From assembly GCF_002234675.1 (NCBI RefSeq), contig NC_019866.2:19141311-19205310 (forward strand): a DNA stretch of 64,000 bases, in the 5' to 3' direction. The notes under the pieces were generated by a model that saw nothing but the letters and a program-made list of their open reading frames with translations, had not been told where the DNA came from and searched no databases. A program made the position numbers and the translations under genes. Shown piece by piece: positions 22,558 through 37,604 of this stretch. Within the stretch, counting starts at the first letter, position 1. Every line of letters begins with the position of its first letter. Source of the stretch: Oryzias latipes (lineage: Eukaryota > Chordata > Actinopteri > Beloniformes > Adrianichthyidae).

Positions 22558-24025
22558 AGTCAACTGATCCAAACCTACACCTCTCAGCTCTCAAATGATC
22601 GAGCTCTTCCACCCTTGAGCAAACATCGGAAAAAGGAGCAAAAGAACTCAGCTAATGTATTTGTGAAAGATCCTTTGACGAGTAGGAAGCCATGCCATTT
22701 TCAGAGACTCTGGGAGTGGCATCTTTGGTGAACTGGTTAGATTACCCATTCAGAGAGGAAAAATCTGAACTGCCACCCCAACTCCTCAAACTGCCTCTCC
22801 AGGATAAACAGAGTGGCAGAGCAGTCCTTCGGTTATGTGTTTTCACGGAGGAACCAATGAGCAGGCACATAAACAGTCATGGCTGCGGTACTGATTGTCT
22901 TATCACATGGCCTTGGCGATGTCTGTTTGCAGCAGGCCAAAGGCGAAACATGGATCACCTGTTGTTATACTGACACTGCATAAATCAAGGCAGCTTCGGC
23001 AAAATAATCCCATTCCAGTTCATGAGTCAATGTGGTCAAATCTTGTTTGGTGTTCTGTCCACCTTTGACTTTTGAAACATCTCAAGCTTCTAAATCACCA
23101 AAAGAAAACACAAGTCTAAAGACAGTGTGCCGTCTAGTGCCAGGTGGTGGATTTAATCTCTGAGAGTCAAAACATAACTATGGATTATGATAATTTATAA
23201 ATATTACATCATGGAAAAAGTACTGGTTGTGTTGCTGTCTGATTGTTTTACCAACAGTAGGTGTTTATGCAGCTCAGAAAAGAAGGCCTTGCAGGCAGGG
23301 ACGCCATGCTCTGTGAGCTTTCTTTGAACTTTCCGTTCTATTAGAAACAAATCCGGTAATGTTAGCACTGAAGAGCTGGCTGCAGTAACTTGGAAACTTC
23401 AAAGGAAAGTCATTCATGTGAAAAAACAACAGCAACATACATACAAAGCGGGTACTTTTAGAGATAAATCACACCAAACTTCAGTAGTAGCTTCATTCAC
23501 TGTTTAGATCTGACGTCTCTTTAAAGTGTCACACAGTTTAGACATCCACGAATCACATTAACAGTCATTATACACAACACTTCAAGACGCTGCATACACA
23601 CTCTTGTGTGGAGTAAATATCTTGAGAAAGGTTCATGAAAGGGGCTTTGCAGCAGCTGGGAGCCTGATAGTGACGCTTCAGTTTAACTCAGAGTGTAAAA
23701 ACACACTCAGAGTTTGGTGATACATGAGCAGGAGTCTTTCCAGGACAGTTTTCCAAGCACTTGGAGTCATTCCCACGGAGGAATGTTGACAACACACGAC
23801 ATGACCTCTCACTTTCTTCCAGGGAAGGGTAGCAAAGGAAAGAAAAAAAACTCCACTCAAGTTCTAGTCCTAATGCGGGAAAAGACGATCACACTGTGCT
23901 GCTTGGTTTGATTCCTTGAATGCTCTGTTTCTTTTTTGCAAGTGTGGAAAGTTGTCTGAGCTTTGGTGTGAACCTATGATTGCATTAAAAATGGAGCATC
24001 GCAGTAGAAATGTCAGTTTTTCCGC
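22558..24025. other. gene-free intergenic sequence
   Basis: No gene is supported. Two overlapping open frames at 22528-22973 have no recognised domain. Confidence 0.4.
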
Positions 24026-24034
24026 TTCATCATC

Positions 24035-24180
24035 ATCCTCACCTCCATCCACCCATCTTCAGAACCCTATGAATCCCTGTAGGAATCACGGGGCTGCTGG
24101 AAACAACCCAATGTTGGGCGAAAGCGGGTACACCCTGAAGAGGTGGCCAGTCTGTTGCAGGGACAAGACAAGACAAACAG
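24035..24180 (-). mobile_element. fish LINE 3' tail fragment, reversed
   Basis: Complement of the tail seen at 2440 and 12115: CACGGGGCTGCTGGAA, then TTGGGCGAAAGCGGGTACAC, then CCTGAAGAGGTGGCCAGTCT and GTTGCAGGGACA. Confidence 0.6.
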
Positions 24181-26600
24181 CTGATGGTTGGATCACAACT
24201 GGTTGCATATGACAATCACCTGTCAATCGAACAGTCAAAAATAAAAAAAAAGCTGCATAAGAATTCAATTACAGTGGTCATGAATATTATATCTAACCAC
24301 AGAGCTAAAGAAAAAACATACCAAGACAGTTTTTTTTCTGTTGATGGGTGGTCATTCTACATTGAAGTGAATGGGGTCTGACTGGTTTGTTTTACGTGTC
24401 AGCTAGTGCTTTCTTGGTGAACTGATCTGGCTCATTTTTTTACTCTGACCTCATCTGAGAATTGTTCAAAACAAATGCACGATATTTAATACTGCTGATA
24501 AGAAGGATTCGCTTCACTTGCAGGTGAACCCTGGTGTGGCAATAGTGTTAATGAAAACAAACTACTCGGCAGTAAAAGTATGTGACATGAATAAAAAAAA
24601 ATCACAAACTGGAAGAAGATCAGATCATGAAAGAATTGTAAGAATGTCCCATTGTACGATGTGTTGTGGTAAAGTGGTGAAGTCACTTATCAATCCATGA
24701 TGGTCAGAGAACTAGCAGGACTGGTTTTCTTTTCTTTGTTTTTTTTTATTTCCTTCATCCTGGTACTGCCCACTTCTGGCCTTCAAACAAAGTCAAGTAT
24801 TTTTTTTATGCAAAAGCAGATCAAATTTAGAAGGTAACATCATCTGCCCATTTGAATCATGTCTGTAGAACTATCTTAGTATGAACTTGCCATAATGCTT
24901 CATAAGAAGTGATTGCAAATCACCTACCACACAGCTGGATGAGCTGGAACTCTGACACATACATTCATTCACCTGCAATCACGTAAGGAGCCTACTACGA
25001 AGGGACACTCCTGTGAGGCAGGATTACATCCTTTCCCAGCCAACCCCTGTCTGTGTTTTTCCAGTTTCAGCAGTCAGTCCTTCCAGTGTGCTCTTAACTT
25101 TACCAGAACCCGCCCTCCCAGAATACTGACAAATAGAAATAAAAATGTGTTTTAGATGGACGCACCTTGAATGGGTTACAGATTTCATTACAGGCCTGTA
25201 AATAAGTAAATGCAGTGAGTTGGCCTTTGATCGACAAGAACGATTCATTCCATATGAGATTGTTTTTTATGAGAGATTTAAAACTCTTACATAAAGAATT
25301 ATTTACATACAACTCTCGAGAGAGAACTGTTTCACCCCACAAGCAGAAGCTTTTATTTCAGCGGGTTAATAAAACAAAACAAAAATGGACATTTAAAAGT
25401 TAGGTCTGCTGATCAGAAATGCAAGAATCTGCTAATTCAGAAGGAAATGAAGCATGTTTTGTTTGAAACTTGATTAAAAAGCTGAAACGTTTCCATGTAT
25501 AAAGTGGAAATGTGTTGATGAAAATAAAGACCATTTAAAACTTAAAGCCACGAATGAATTGAAGGAAGAGGAGATGGCATTTAGCATAAAAGAATTGGTG
25601 TAACTGAGAGCGAGGAAGAGGAAGTGGTACAAGAGGAAGAAAAGTAGTTGCTGCTTGTGTCTCGCAGACAGTGACATGTTTAAATGGCCTCTGGGTTATT
25701 TAACTTGTATGGGCAGCTATGTTTCTGGAGCAAAAAAAGTTTAAATAAACTGTGAAACTAATGAATGGAAGACAAGTAAGGTAAAAGCAAAGAACCCTAA
25801 GCCTATAAAACCCAAAGTCAGGAAAGTTACACCCTTTGCAGTAAACCACAGAGAGGAAATAAGAGCATGTGTGACTTTATTTGTCTCTCTCTGAGTTTAA
25901 TCGATTAAGGTGAATGTATAGTAGCGTATGGGTTGGGTCTGACAGTGGTTATTTTCACTCAATAGGTCATTTATGACTAAAAGTAGATGCAAGTCAGCCT
26001 TAGTGTCCTCTTATGTGGACCTTTTTTCTTCATTTGTAGGGGAAAGAGGAAGTAGCAAGAGCTCTGAGAAGTTAACAAGAATCCAGACTAATGCCATACA
26101 TGGTCAATTGGTATTAGTGAGATTGAGTTTTTACCATTGCTTAGTGGGAAAAGTGGTTATTGTCCATCCTCTGACAGGGCACTTTTACAGTCCATAGTGT
26201 CTTTTGTGAGTCATGTGTTTGGCTTGGAGGGTCTCTGACTCCATCTGAGGTGGCATTCTGCTTTCCAGAGTGTGCAGCAACATCCACATTGTAATTGTCC
26301 TCAAATTGCATCAAACATATCTTGCATTTCCAGACTGAAATCTTGAGAGACAGGTTTTAAGAGGAAAAGTATTCACAGGGAGGAGCAGCCTGTGCTCTGC
26401 TGTTTGAATGATCAGATAAGCAGGGGGACTTGCTCGAAAGCTTTATACAGGTTCATATTTTATATATATTTGAAACTTTGTAAACTCTATATGTATTAAT
26501 ATTTGTTCAAGAAACATTATATCCTTAGATTAGGCCTCACATCAATCCCTATCCTTTTATTTTCCCCCAGCCCGTTACTGTTATCGCCTCCCTCTTTCTA
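24181..26600. other. gene-free sequence up to the actb promoter
   Basis: No gene is supported. Low-complexity A and T runs and short open frames only. Confidence 0.4.
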
Positions 26601-26650
26601 CGCTCAGTGCACCACAGCGTGCACCCGACGTGCCCCAGTGAGTGACGCTG

Positions 26651-26747
26651 GACCAATCACATGCCGCGATTCCGAAAGTTTACCTTTTATGGAAAGAGCC
26701 GGGCAACGGACGGACTATAAATACCACGTGCCCACGGCTAGCAAATT
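26651..26747 (+). promoter_or_regulatory. actb: actb core promoter (CCAAT, CArG, TATA)
   Basis: In order on the plus strand: CCAAT at 26653-26657, the SRF CArG box CCTTTTATGG at 26683-26692, TATAAATA at 26716-26723 and an E-box CACGTG at 26725-26730. CCAAT-CArG-TATA in this order is the classical vertebrate cytoplasmic actin promoter, conferring strong, serum- and MRTF/SRF-responsive expression. Transcription should start about 25-30 bp after the TATA box, near 26747. Confidence 0.9.
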
Positions 26748-26834
26748 CACTCTGAGCGCCGTCACACACAGCTTGTGCGGGATATCATTCGCCTGAAACC
26801 GATTCCCTTGAAACGAAAAGCCCCCCACCCAAAG
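26747..26834 (+). other. actb: actb non-coding exon 1
   Basis: From the predicted start to the splice donor AAAG|GTAAGA at 26834/26835. It contains no ATG. A short untranslated first exon followed by a roughly 1 kb intron is the standard beta-actin layout; the 5' end is estimated from the TATA box. Confidence 0.75.
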
Positions 26835-27782
26835 GTAAGATAGAGACGATATTTGGTTTAATTCAAATGTTTTGGAAACCTTACGATTGTTTAATTGTGC
26901 AGTTTAATTCTTAATTGGAGGTGACCATTAGCAGAATTTTGTGGCCACTAAATTTATTTTTAGGCCTGAAATGGTTAAACTTTTAATTATCTTTTTAAAA
27001 TTGACAATTTTGTTTGTTTTGGCATCAATCAAGTTGTACCAAAATTAGCCACTTAAACGCACAGGTGCCAATTGATTGTAACCGGCAAATGGCTTTTCAG
27101 TTTGGTTTTAATTGTATATTTTATATAAGCAACTAAATAAAAATTACTATTCGTATCTTACATGGTGGGGGGAATTTTTCGAGTCCTTCTACGGACGTTA
27201 CCCGTCCGAGTTGAGGGTGTCTGGATCCTGGCGGGTCCCTTTGTGCGCCGTTACGGGGTGTGACCTACTTTAGCATATTAGCCTAGCTTCATGCTAACAC
27301 GCCCTTCTAGACTTGACTCTGATTCCTCACATGTAGGGGGGTGGGACTGTTATACATTTGTTTGTATAAAATGTAATAACCCTTAAAGCATTTTAAAAGT
27401 ATTCGATTAAATTGAGCATGTAACTGTAGTTTGACGGCGAAGAAAAGGGCAAATGACAAATCATTCATTCAAGAAAAGGCGTGGCTTTCAGGAAATGATT
27501 AATCAGTCATGGGCTCGCACACGTTTTAATTTCCTTCTAAAGCTTGACGGGTCGTGGTGCTTTATGCCAGCAACGACTTCGCACAAATTATGACGCAGTG
27601 ATTAAGAAATTTTTCAGTCTTGTGCAACAATGGGAGGGAACGCTGACAAAGTAGAGCTGTAATGAACCAGTGGGAGTAGGCTTTCGTCGCCGGGTCCGAT
27701 AGTCTAAAGTCCCTCCCCTCTTGCTGTACTTTGGCCGCGTGCCTTGCCGGTAGCCGCAAAGCTGCTCAAAACCGAACTATGT

Positions 27783-27792
27783 CCTTATATGG
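27783..27792 (+). promoter_or_regulatory. actb: actb intron 1 CArG box
   Basis: CCTTATATGG inside intron 1 (26835-27970). A CArG box in this intron is a known conserved enhancer feature of vertebrate beta-actin genes and cooperates with the promoter CArG box. Confidence 0.75.
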
Positions 27793-27947
27793 TAACAAGA
27801 GAATGCAGCACCACTTCCTTTTGTCTGGGCTCGGAATGTAGCGCTCTACCTCCACCAAGCGGACACTTTGGGGAACTGCCGCTCCCTGACAGGAAATGGG
27901 ACATCTGACTGCAAAGCAGATGCAGATGGGCGTGTCTTTGGTGTTAA

Positions 27948-29678
<1,731 letters not shown>

Positions 29679-30312
29679 ACAGACTTTCTCCTCCCCAGCC
29701 AAACACCCAACAACTTCAGCTCTGTTCAAAACCACACCACACATTTCTCGCTCACTCAGGCGCAGGGCCTAGACGACCAACTCATTGGCATGGCTTCAGT
29801 TATTTTTGGCGCTTGACTCAGGATTTAAAAAAAAAACTGGAACAATGAAGGAGATAATGTTTTTGCTTTTTGGCTAGGTTTAAACACCCCAGGCATCTGC
29901 AGTTGCATCTGGGGCTTAAATGTACATTTTGTTCTTTAAGTCATTCCAAATGTTTGTTGACTGCATCGTTCAAACATGATTCCAAATGTAAACTGCATTG
30001 TTCAGACACGTATTTGCCTCTGTGAAGGCTGCCCAGTGGTTGAGCATACTTAAACATGGTTGTAGTATTGCTTGTATGTAAATTTTGTCTGGGGTTTTTT
30101 GTACTTTCAGCCTTAAATCTTGGTCCTGTTCAAATTTTTTTCTTTTGTTATGCAAAACCCAACCATGACCTTCTTCCCCCTGTTGGAGGTTCATCTCTGG
30201 GGAGGTGCGGTAAGGGGTCTTCATGACGGGCGTAACATGGGGTGCCAGACCAGTGGGGCCAAACCTGTACACTGACTAAACAATCCCAATAAAGTGCACA
30301 TGTGTTCCGACT
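29679..30312 (+). other. actb: actb 3' UTR and poly(A) signal
   Basis: The UTR keeps two blocks I recognise from mammalian ACTB: CTTGACTCAGGATTTAAAAA near 29813 and CCTGTACACTGACT followed by AATAAAGTGCACA near 30264-30300. The poly(A) signal AATAAA is at 30288-30293, so cleavage is expected near 30310. An ACACCC motif at 29884-29889 resembles the core of the beta-actin mRNA localisation zipcode; that role is inference. Confidence 0.85.
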
Positions 30313-32350
30313 TGATGTCTGCATCTGTTTGGTCTCTTTATTTTTAAGCAGTAACACACTGAGTGACTGCATCTGAAATCTGATCTTTACCAACTAGTGC
30401 AATTGGCAGTTTAAACAAGGATTTACATCCACAATAAGTACCTATTAAAGCTTTTCCATTGTTTCTTTAAAGCTTAAACCTTAGGTCATACAAACTACAG
30501 GAGTACAAAATGAAAACTGCATTTACCTGAGGATTTATTGTGAATCCAGGGGTAATGAAGTGGCAGTTCAACTAAAACTAAAGCTGTACAGTTTTAACTA
30601 TTGAAGTTAAACAGGAGGAAAGTGACTAAATACCCAATCGCTTTACAAAGAAACTTGTGGGTATAAAGCGGCAACCCAGCTCGGTCAAAAGCTTGAACAA
30701 ACCCCAAACTTAATATTTGTGGCACAATTGCTCAGCATGTTGCTGTGATGTGGCACTCCTAGCTCCCCTTATAAAACTGCTTCGCAAGAGGCTGACCTGC
30801 GTTCAGGTGGCATTAAAAGTGGACTACCCTGCCCTGATCCATCGCCCTGCACTGTTTTCTTGCCTAATGTGATCAGCTGCAGGAAATGCAAGTTGAGCTG
30901 GAGGATCAATTGGGTGGTGCTGCATTAAAAAAACATTAAAATGAGCTGTTGGATACACATGTTGCTGCAGAATCTTGAATCTGGAAGACCTGAATGCATA
31001 GAGCAAAACCTCCTGCAGTAGTTGCAAATACTCATGGATGTATGAATGCATGGCCAGAGACTGAACTGTTTTCACTTCATTTCCCCCTTCTTCAGATGCA
31101 CATAAAAACCGTTATTCTGCTGAGACAATTTCCTGCTATTTACTGCCATGCCAGCAAAAAAATTCCCAGTGCTTGTGAGTCCCCAAATTCCATGTATTCT
31201 CCGAGTTATGTTTCCTTCACTAAGGCTGTTGGAGAATGATTTGGTTATTTATTTTATGTCCTAAACATGTTTGAGTCTCCCACTTCATTTACTCACGTGG
31301 ACCGTGCTCTCATGCGAGCAGTTCTCCGTTCTCTCCAGCAGATGGGGCTGCTGTGCCACACGACTCTGTCTCGTGTTGAGTGGGTGAAAGGCAAATAGAG
31401 GACTACCACAGCTGACAGAAAGAGGCCAGCAGAGAGTCATGGATCATTTTACACCCCGCCTCCTGCAGGCTGAGGCTGGTGCATCACCGCTGCACCACAC
31501 CTGAATGTCGGGTTTCTTTTTGCAGACCTGACAGCATATGTTCAGCGATAGTTCACTCTGAATGCATTAAAACGGGTTCTTCTTATCATCTGGGGAGGAT
31601 AATAAAGAATGCTGCATGTGTGTGTTGCATTAATGTGTTTGATACTAATCAACATAATTTTAGCCTAGGGCTTGTGATGAACAAAGGACAACAAAAATAA
31701 AGATGCTTTTTCTGCTGCGAATGTAAAAAACATGTTAATCCAAACCAGAACTTGCATAAATGTGAGCTGTTTTTATTTGTGCATGCAAAATGAACCGTGA
31801 AACTCAATTAAGAAAAATACTGCAGTTTTAAGAAGTCGGTATCTTTGCAAACAGTTGGTGCTTTGGGAAAGAGTGACCCTCTGCAGCTCTCTGGGCTTTC
31901 ACGCTCCTTGAATACCTGACATGCAGCTGCATGCCTGTCAGGCCGCCGCGTCTTCAGCCAGATGTTCGCCCTCCAAGAGCAAACTCCTAAACCTCCAACC
32001 TCACACTTCCCCAACTCACAAGTGGCCTATCATGAAGGCTTGCGAGGTCTATCTGGAGACTGGCAGGCGCCCCTGGAGGGAAACGTTTTAGCAGCAAGTG
32101 GTTTGTGCAGGGGCACTGCTACAACCTCTGGGGGCCAGAATTCCCTGTGGGCCCCTCCAATGATATTTGATAAGTTGTTGTGATCTTTTCCCCCCCGTTT
32201 TTTACAATATGGATTAAGATTAAAAAAAATGAATTAAAAATAAATATGTATATATGAAAAAAACTAAGTCTAATGACACTGCTTCATGATGACAAAAGTA
32301 AGTTTCTTAGGTTCACCTGATAACATGGAGAGCATGATTACATCCCATAG
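30313..32350. other. actb-tnrc18 intergenic sequence
   Basis: No gene is supported, and no F-box/LRR (FBXL18-like) coding sequence is seen. CCAGCAGATGGGGC at 31335-31348 is one base from the CTCF core consensus. Confidence 0.45.
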
Positions 32351-32714
<364 letters not shown>

Positions 32715-33100
32715 ATATGGATAATTATTTTAATTTTGGCTTTTGTTTACTCAAAACAAATGCTTTATTTATGTTTTGTCAAATGTTGGATGGGACAGAG
32801 TTAGTCATTCAGTCAGGAGAGCAGAGAAAAACTGGTCCTTAAATCAAGTGTACCCAGTCCTTCAGTTGAGAAACGTCAATCAAACCCCAGCAGATGAATT
32901 TGGCAGAATAACTGGTTAAAATGTCTTTAATCACCCACAAACACATAGTTTATGTTTAAAAATTTGTGTCAGTAATTTTTTTAACCATCTAAAAAAGAGG
33001 GTATTGCCCCAGCCACCACCAAAGTCCAAAAGTCCTTGCAAAATAAGGAAAAACAATGGGGTCCTAATTTAGGGGCATTGTCTGAGTTCCCAGTCGGAGC
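32715..33100. other. gene-free intergenic sequence
   Basis: Nothing recognised. Confidence 0.4.
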
Positions 33101-33840
33101 GATTTAAGTGAACAAAGGCCAGCCCGGTTCCCTCCGGACGGTCCGGGACATCTCTCTGATCTCCGCCTTATAGTTTCCTCCCCAACAGGCACCTCCACGG
33201 TCTGGTTTCGTCTCCGTTTGGTGGAAACCCAACATTTTATCCCGCGTTTGCTGCCAACATTCGTCCATTCCGACTTTTTTGTAACTTCCTGCCAGAACCG
33301 CTTTCTCTCCCTCTCGAGATTGTAGTCTCTTAAACAAGGGGCGCCTTGAAACCGGTATGACGATGGGCGGGAAGGGGGTAACTTGAAACGGCATCCGTGT
33401 TTTTTTTGTCCAATCCATTAACGTTTGTGCAGTAATGTCACGTGACACAGCTCACTTCAAAAGAAGAAAACTTTTTTCTTTTCACATTTTAAGAAAACGC
33501 CAATGCGGCTGCGCTGTAATGTCATGTGGGGGGCTTTGAGAGCCCCTCCTAGACAGCGAAACAACCCCCCACCACCACCACTCTTCTGAATTTGAACATT
33601 GGATGAATTAAAAGCTGTGGTGCTTTCTCTCCGATGCAAAGGCGCCTACTCAGGACATGGAGACCCCCACCGTTGCTCCACTCCCAGCCCGAGGCCCTCA
33701 CACTTACATACCCCAAACCAGGCACCATTCCTCACCCAGAGATTGGATACATCAATCCAAATTTCCGCCAGCACAAGTCTCTTAGCGAACTGAATCAACC
33801 TGAATGTAAGGTGTGGCTTTATAATAAAGGATTTTAAAGA
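33101..33840. other. promoter-like segment with unassigned open frames
   Basis: A G+C-richer block with GGGCGG near 33365, a CCAAT at 33411-33415 and a palindromic GTCACGTGAC E-box near 33437. A 114-codon minus-strand frame (33104-33448) and overlapping plus-strand frames (33599-33837) resemble no family I know. It could be a lost gene's promoter, a transposon relic or an unannotated first exon. Confidence 0.3.
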
Positions 33841-33962
33841 AGACAGCAGCTCATGAAGCTTATAAGAGCAAGCAAGGGGAAACTTTTATTTATTTAACAG
33901 ATTTAATGCATAATTCATTTGACGCTTGTCCTACATTTTAGCAATACAGGACAACTAGTTTA

Positions 33963-34485
33963 AAGTCCCACTCCGATCATCTTTTGGGCTATTTTAAAAG
34001 CGTCCCCAGTAGTCTTTCAATTATGATAACGTCATTTTTTTTAGCCATAAAAATCAAAACCTGTGTCATGGCTATTATAGCAGCAGTAGTTCCTTAGAAT
34101 TTCACCTCTGGGCTGTGAGCGGGACAGTTGGTGCAGTGCAACCCCACCTCCCTTACCATCACCTATTAGGCGAGAGTTCTCACTTTACACGCTCTCCTGC
34201 TAGCTTACAGCCCCTCACACCCCCTACCTTACACTAAAACGGAAAATTAGCAGACAAAAGACATATGGGTCCATTTGTCTGCAGGTGGATGAATCAGAAT
34301 GGAGCAGAGCAGGGTGGTTATGGCCCTATTAAATAGCTTTTATTTCATCTGTTCCTGATTGACAACGATTGAATAAATGCAATTTTAAGCTTAATTTCCC
34401 TCTTATATGTCCCCCGTCATGAGAAAAATGCCACAAAAAACCTGTTATAAGCATCAAAAACTCGATTTTCATTGGAGTTGGTCTT
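33963..34485 (+). mobile_element. full-length TA-flanked inverted-repeat transposon (AAGTCCCACTCC family)
   Basis: A 523 bp element with left end AAGTCCCACTCCGATCAT and right end ATTGGAGTTGGTCTT, flanked by TA at 33961-33962 and 34486-34487. It is the reference copy for dispersed relatives at 4255, 8791, 9720, 13500, 40061, 56437 and 59500. It lacks coding capacity. TA flanks and short inverted ends fit a non-autonomous Tc1/mariner-type element, but no transposase in the window proves this. Confidence 0.75.
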
Positions 34486-34487
34486 TA

Positions 34488-35760
34488 AAAGTTCAATAGT
34501 TTGGAACACCGTTTGCTTCTCAGTGTGCATTCAGACCTGCAGGTTCTAAACAAGGACTCGAAATGCTGGTTTTTGAATAGTTTTGAAAGGTTTTGAATTT
34601 CCAACTAAAATAAGAAAGAAAAAATATCACAAAAAGCAAAATTGGCAGGTCTTTCTGGTCTTCCTGCTGTCACGTATTTATTCAAATATCACAAACTATT
34701 TTTCAAACATTTTTGTGATTAGAATTTGCTGTTCTGTGTTTTTTTTTTCTCTTTGATAGTGCTAATCCAAGATATGAAATCATTTATTCCTTTTGGGATT
34801 GTTTGTACTCTTGAGTGTCACTTACAGCATTTACACTGAAACAAACCATACCGGAGTGCACTTGTGAATTGGGACCTTCAAGTTTCCAAGTTTTGGTTGT
34901 TTGATTCTACAAAATTCTGGTATTTTAGTTTGTATACATCAAAGATCATGAAATTTGGTACAGATGACCCATCACTGTGTATCCTGAAATGTCCTTGTGA
35001 AACATTTGAAGTGAGTTTAAGGAGTGTAAGTCAGACTTGAAGACCAACTTTGAAATGTCTTGAAGGAAATCCAAGTCCAAGTTAGAATCTTGATTTAAAC
35101 TTTAAAATGTTAGGACTTTACAAACAATAAAATAAAAACAAACTAGGAAAGATCACTATCTTGAATTGCATATGTGAAAAATTTGAAGTAAATTAGAAAA
35201 TTGTATAATTGGAATTTTTAAAAATGTACTAAAACTTTTAGGACTAAAACTATGATCCTTATAAACTAAATGCAAAAACTTGTGTATGAGATTTAATTTG
35301 TGAGTGAAACACCAATAAACTGTATTAATATAAAGCTCTTTTCATGCAGGACTAATATAACAAATGAATGCTGTAATTTCTATGTTACCAACTAGGAGAA
35401 GCGACAGTTGTTCCACCCCTCTGTTTATAGTGTGGTATTTGAAGAGTGTAACCCTCCCTTTCCCTCATCCTTAACCAAATTAAGTCACCCTACCTCTTTA
35501 TGTTGTTGTTTTTATAAAGTTTAACCACATCCCTTCCTCAGGGAGACCAACAAAGAATGTCATTTATTAGAACAAGTTAATAATTCACTGTTTCCTGGTG
35601 GAGTGGAGAACAGATCCACAATAAAGAATGGTGAAGTAAATTAAAGAGGTTTATGGTACATTTGAACTGAATTATAATGGGGGAAGTGCTGTGTTTAAAT
35701 AGGTCTGATCCACCGATTCATCCACAAGCACACCCCTCCAAAACAAAATACCCCGCTCCG
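34488..35760. other. gene-free intergenic sequence
   Basis: AT-rich sequence without gene or recognised repeat. Confidence 0.4.
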
Positions 35761-36165
35761 CACGTTTTTCATCAGTCTTGAAGCCTGAGGGGACCTTGAA
35801 ACCGCCCTGCCTCCTTGCGCCATAATTGTTTTATGGTGCTGGCTGCTGGCCAGAGGCGCTTATTTATATACTGAGAATTTGATTGACAGTTAGAACAACC
35901 AATCACCTAGCGACTGCTTAGTGCTCGTTCAGGATTGGGTGGCTGTGTGGGACGTGGGCGGTGTTTGTACAACAATGCCGTGTTTCATTGCTGAGTGGGA
36001 CGCGTCAGGGGCTTTCTCCCACCCCCCCTCTCATTTACCCCCCTCCTCCCCAGTTTACCTTCGAACTAGCCCGAAATGGACCATTCCAGTTTTCCCAGCA
36101 ACCTGGACGCGTTTTGAGAAACATTGGCAGTTGTAAGTCGTCCCCCGACATTTCACCATGAAGAA
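35761..36165 (+). promoter_or_regulatory. tnrc18: candidate tnrc18 promoter and non-coding first exon
   Basis: CCAAT at 35899-35903, a reversed CCAAT near 35935 and a GC box at 35956-35961 precede splice-donor matches GTAAGT at 36133 and GTAAGC near 36166. CpG dinucleotides become frequent from here to about 37450. No TATA box fits. A non-coding first exon ending at one of these donors and joining the acceptor at 37604 is plausible but unproven. Confidence 0.35.
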
Positions 36166-37604
36166 GTAAGCGCCCAATCGCTGTTGTTTTTCCTCTTTCT
36201 CGTTTGCAGTTTGTTTACAAGCCAAAATAGTCAACATTATCGATGTTTAAAATCTTTTTAGGATGCTAAAAAGACGCTCAGGATATTTTGAGGATTTTTG
36301 GTCGACTTAGGGCAAAAATAATTTAAATTGATAGCTTTTCTAAGTGAAAGTTTGAAGCCTTTTGAGGAACCGTGAAAAGTTTGAAACGTGGCTGAAAAAA
36401 GCCGAGCTGCTTCGCCCGCTACCGCGGCGAGCAATCCCCTCTGTAGTCGCCTGTGATTTAACTTAGCCGTACTCACCGTACAGTTTTCGGTTAACTCTAA
36501 AACGCTCTTTAATGCACCTTTAAGAAAAGAACGAAGGGAAAAAAGTTACATTATGTTATCCGAGCGAGCTTTTCTCATATTCCCGCCCGCCTGGATATCA
36601 CGAGTCGTCGGTGTAGAGTTTTCCTGTAGTCTTTGAAGGTTACAGTTGCTAGCTTGTTTTTTGTTTGTTTTGTTTTAATTAACGCTTGTCTTGTTTTTCT
36701 ATTTAATTTTGACAGTTAAAATGTATACATTTATTATATATATATATATTAATCTTTTTTGGAGCGTGTGACGTCGCTTAAAGTAAGCTAACTTTTTAAA
36801 AACGTTTGTCGTCTTCGATACTGTAAATAAGTTGTTTTTTCGACTGTACTAGTAGACTTGTAGAAAAACGGCTTAAATTAAGAGTAAAGTTGCGTTAGCT
36901 AACATTGAATAAGTTTTCTGTTTTTGATGTGGCTTAGCTGAACATTTTGGTAATAAACGGGTGTTTATGTTTTTAAGTAAAACAGCTGGTCGTGTTTTAC
37001 TTTATCCGGGCATAACCCACATCCAGCGGTGAAGTAACCCGCACTTGAAGGCAACAGAACACCGCCTGGTTAATGAAGCAGCCTTTTGAGACCTTATGTA
37101 TTTTTAACCTGTTTGAAATTTATATTTGATGCGCCATTGGATTGTTTTACACTGGTGGAAACAGATGAGTAATGGTGAAGAGACGGATCCTCCTGTTAAA
37201 ACAGTGGCCCTTCTTGCTTTTTTTTAATGGTCGTCCTTCTCCCGGCCGCGTCCCCCCGGGAAGCGGAGCTCCGCCGCGGCTTGCTTGCCCTGCTTGCCTC
37301 GCCTCGCCTTGCGGGTGGGGGTGGGAGAGCCCTGGATATCAGATCATAAAAATCTAAATACAAGTCAAAGCCGCATTAGGGTCAGTATTTAGAAAGCAAC
37401 TTGCAGGGACTTGCTGCGCGCCAACTGATCCTCCGCGGAGAATTTTTTGAAGTGTTTTTTCCAAACTGCGTCATTGCGCGGACGAGCCGCATTTTTCGCT
37501 GAAAAGAGAGAGCATTTTACTAAAACTATCAGTTTGCAACTGTATGAAATCCACAGTGCAGCCTACTATTTATTCACCCCAGGTGTTTTTTCTTGCTTTT
37601 ATAG

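Noticed and set aside
33599..33837. Coding exon candidates
   Set aside because: Two plus-strand frames compete over the same bases and neither resembles a known protein; a following GT donor alone is not enough.
33959..34491. TTAA target duplication (piggyBac-type) for the AAGTCCCACTCC family
   Set aside because: TTAA is not present at the left end of the 8791 copy, whereas TA is present at both ends of all three bounded copies.
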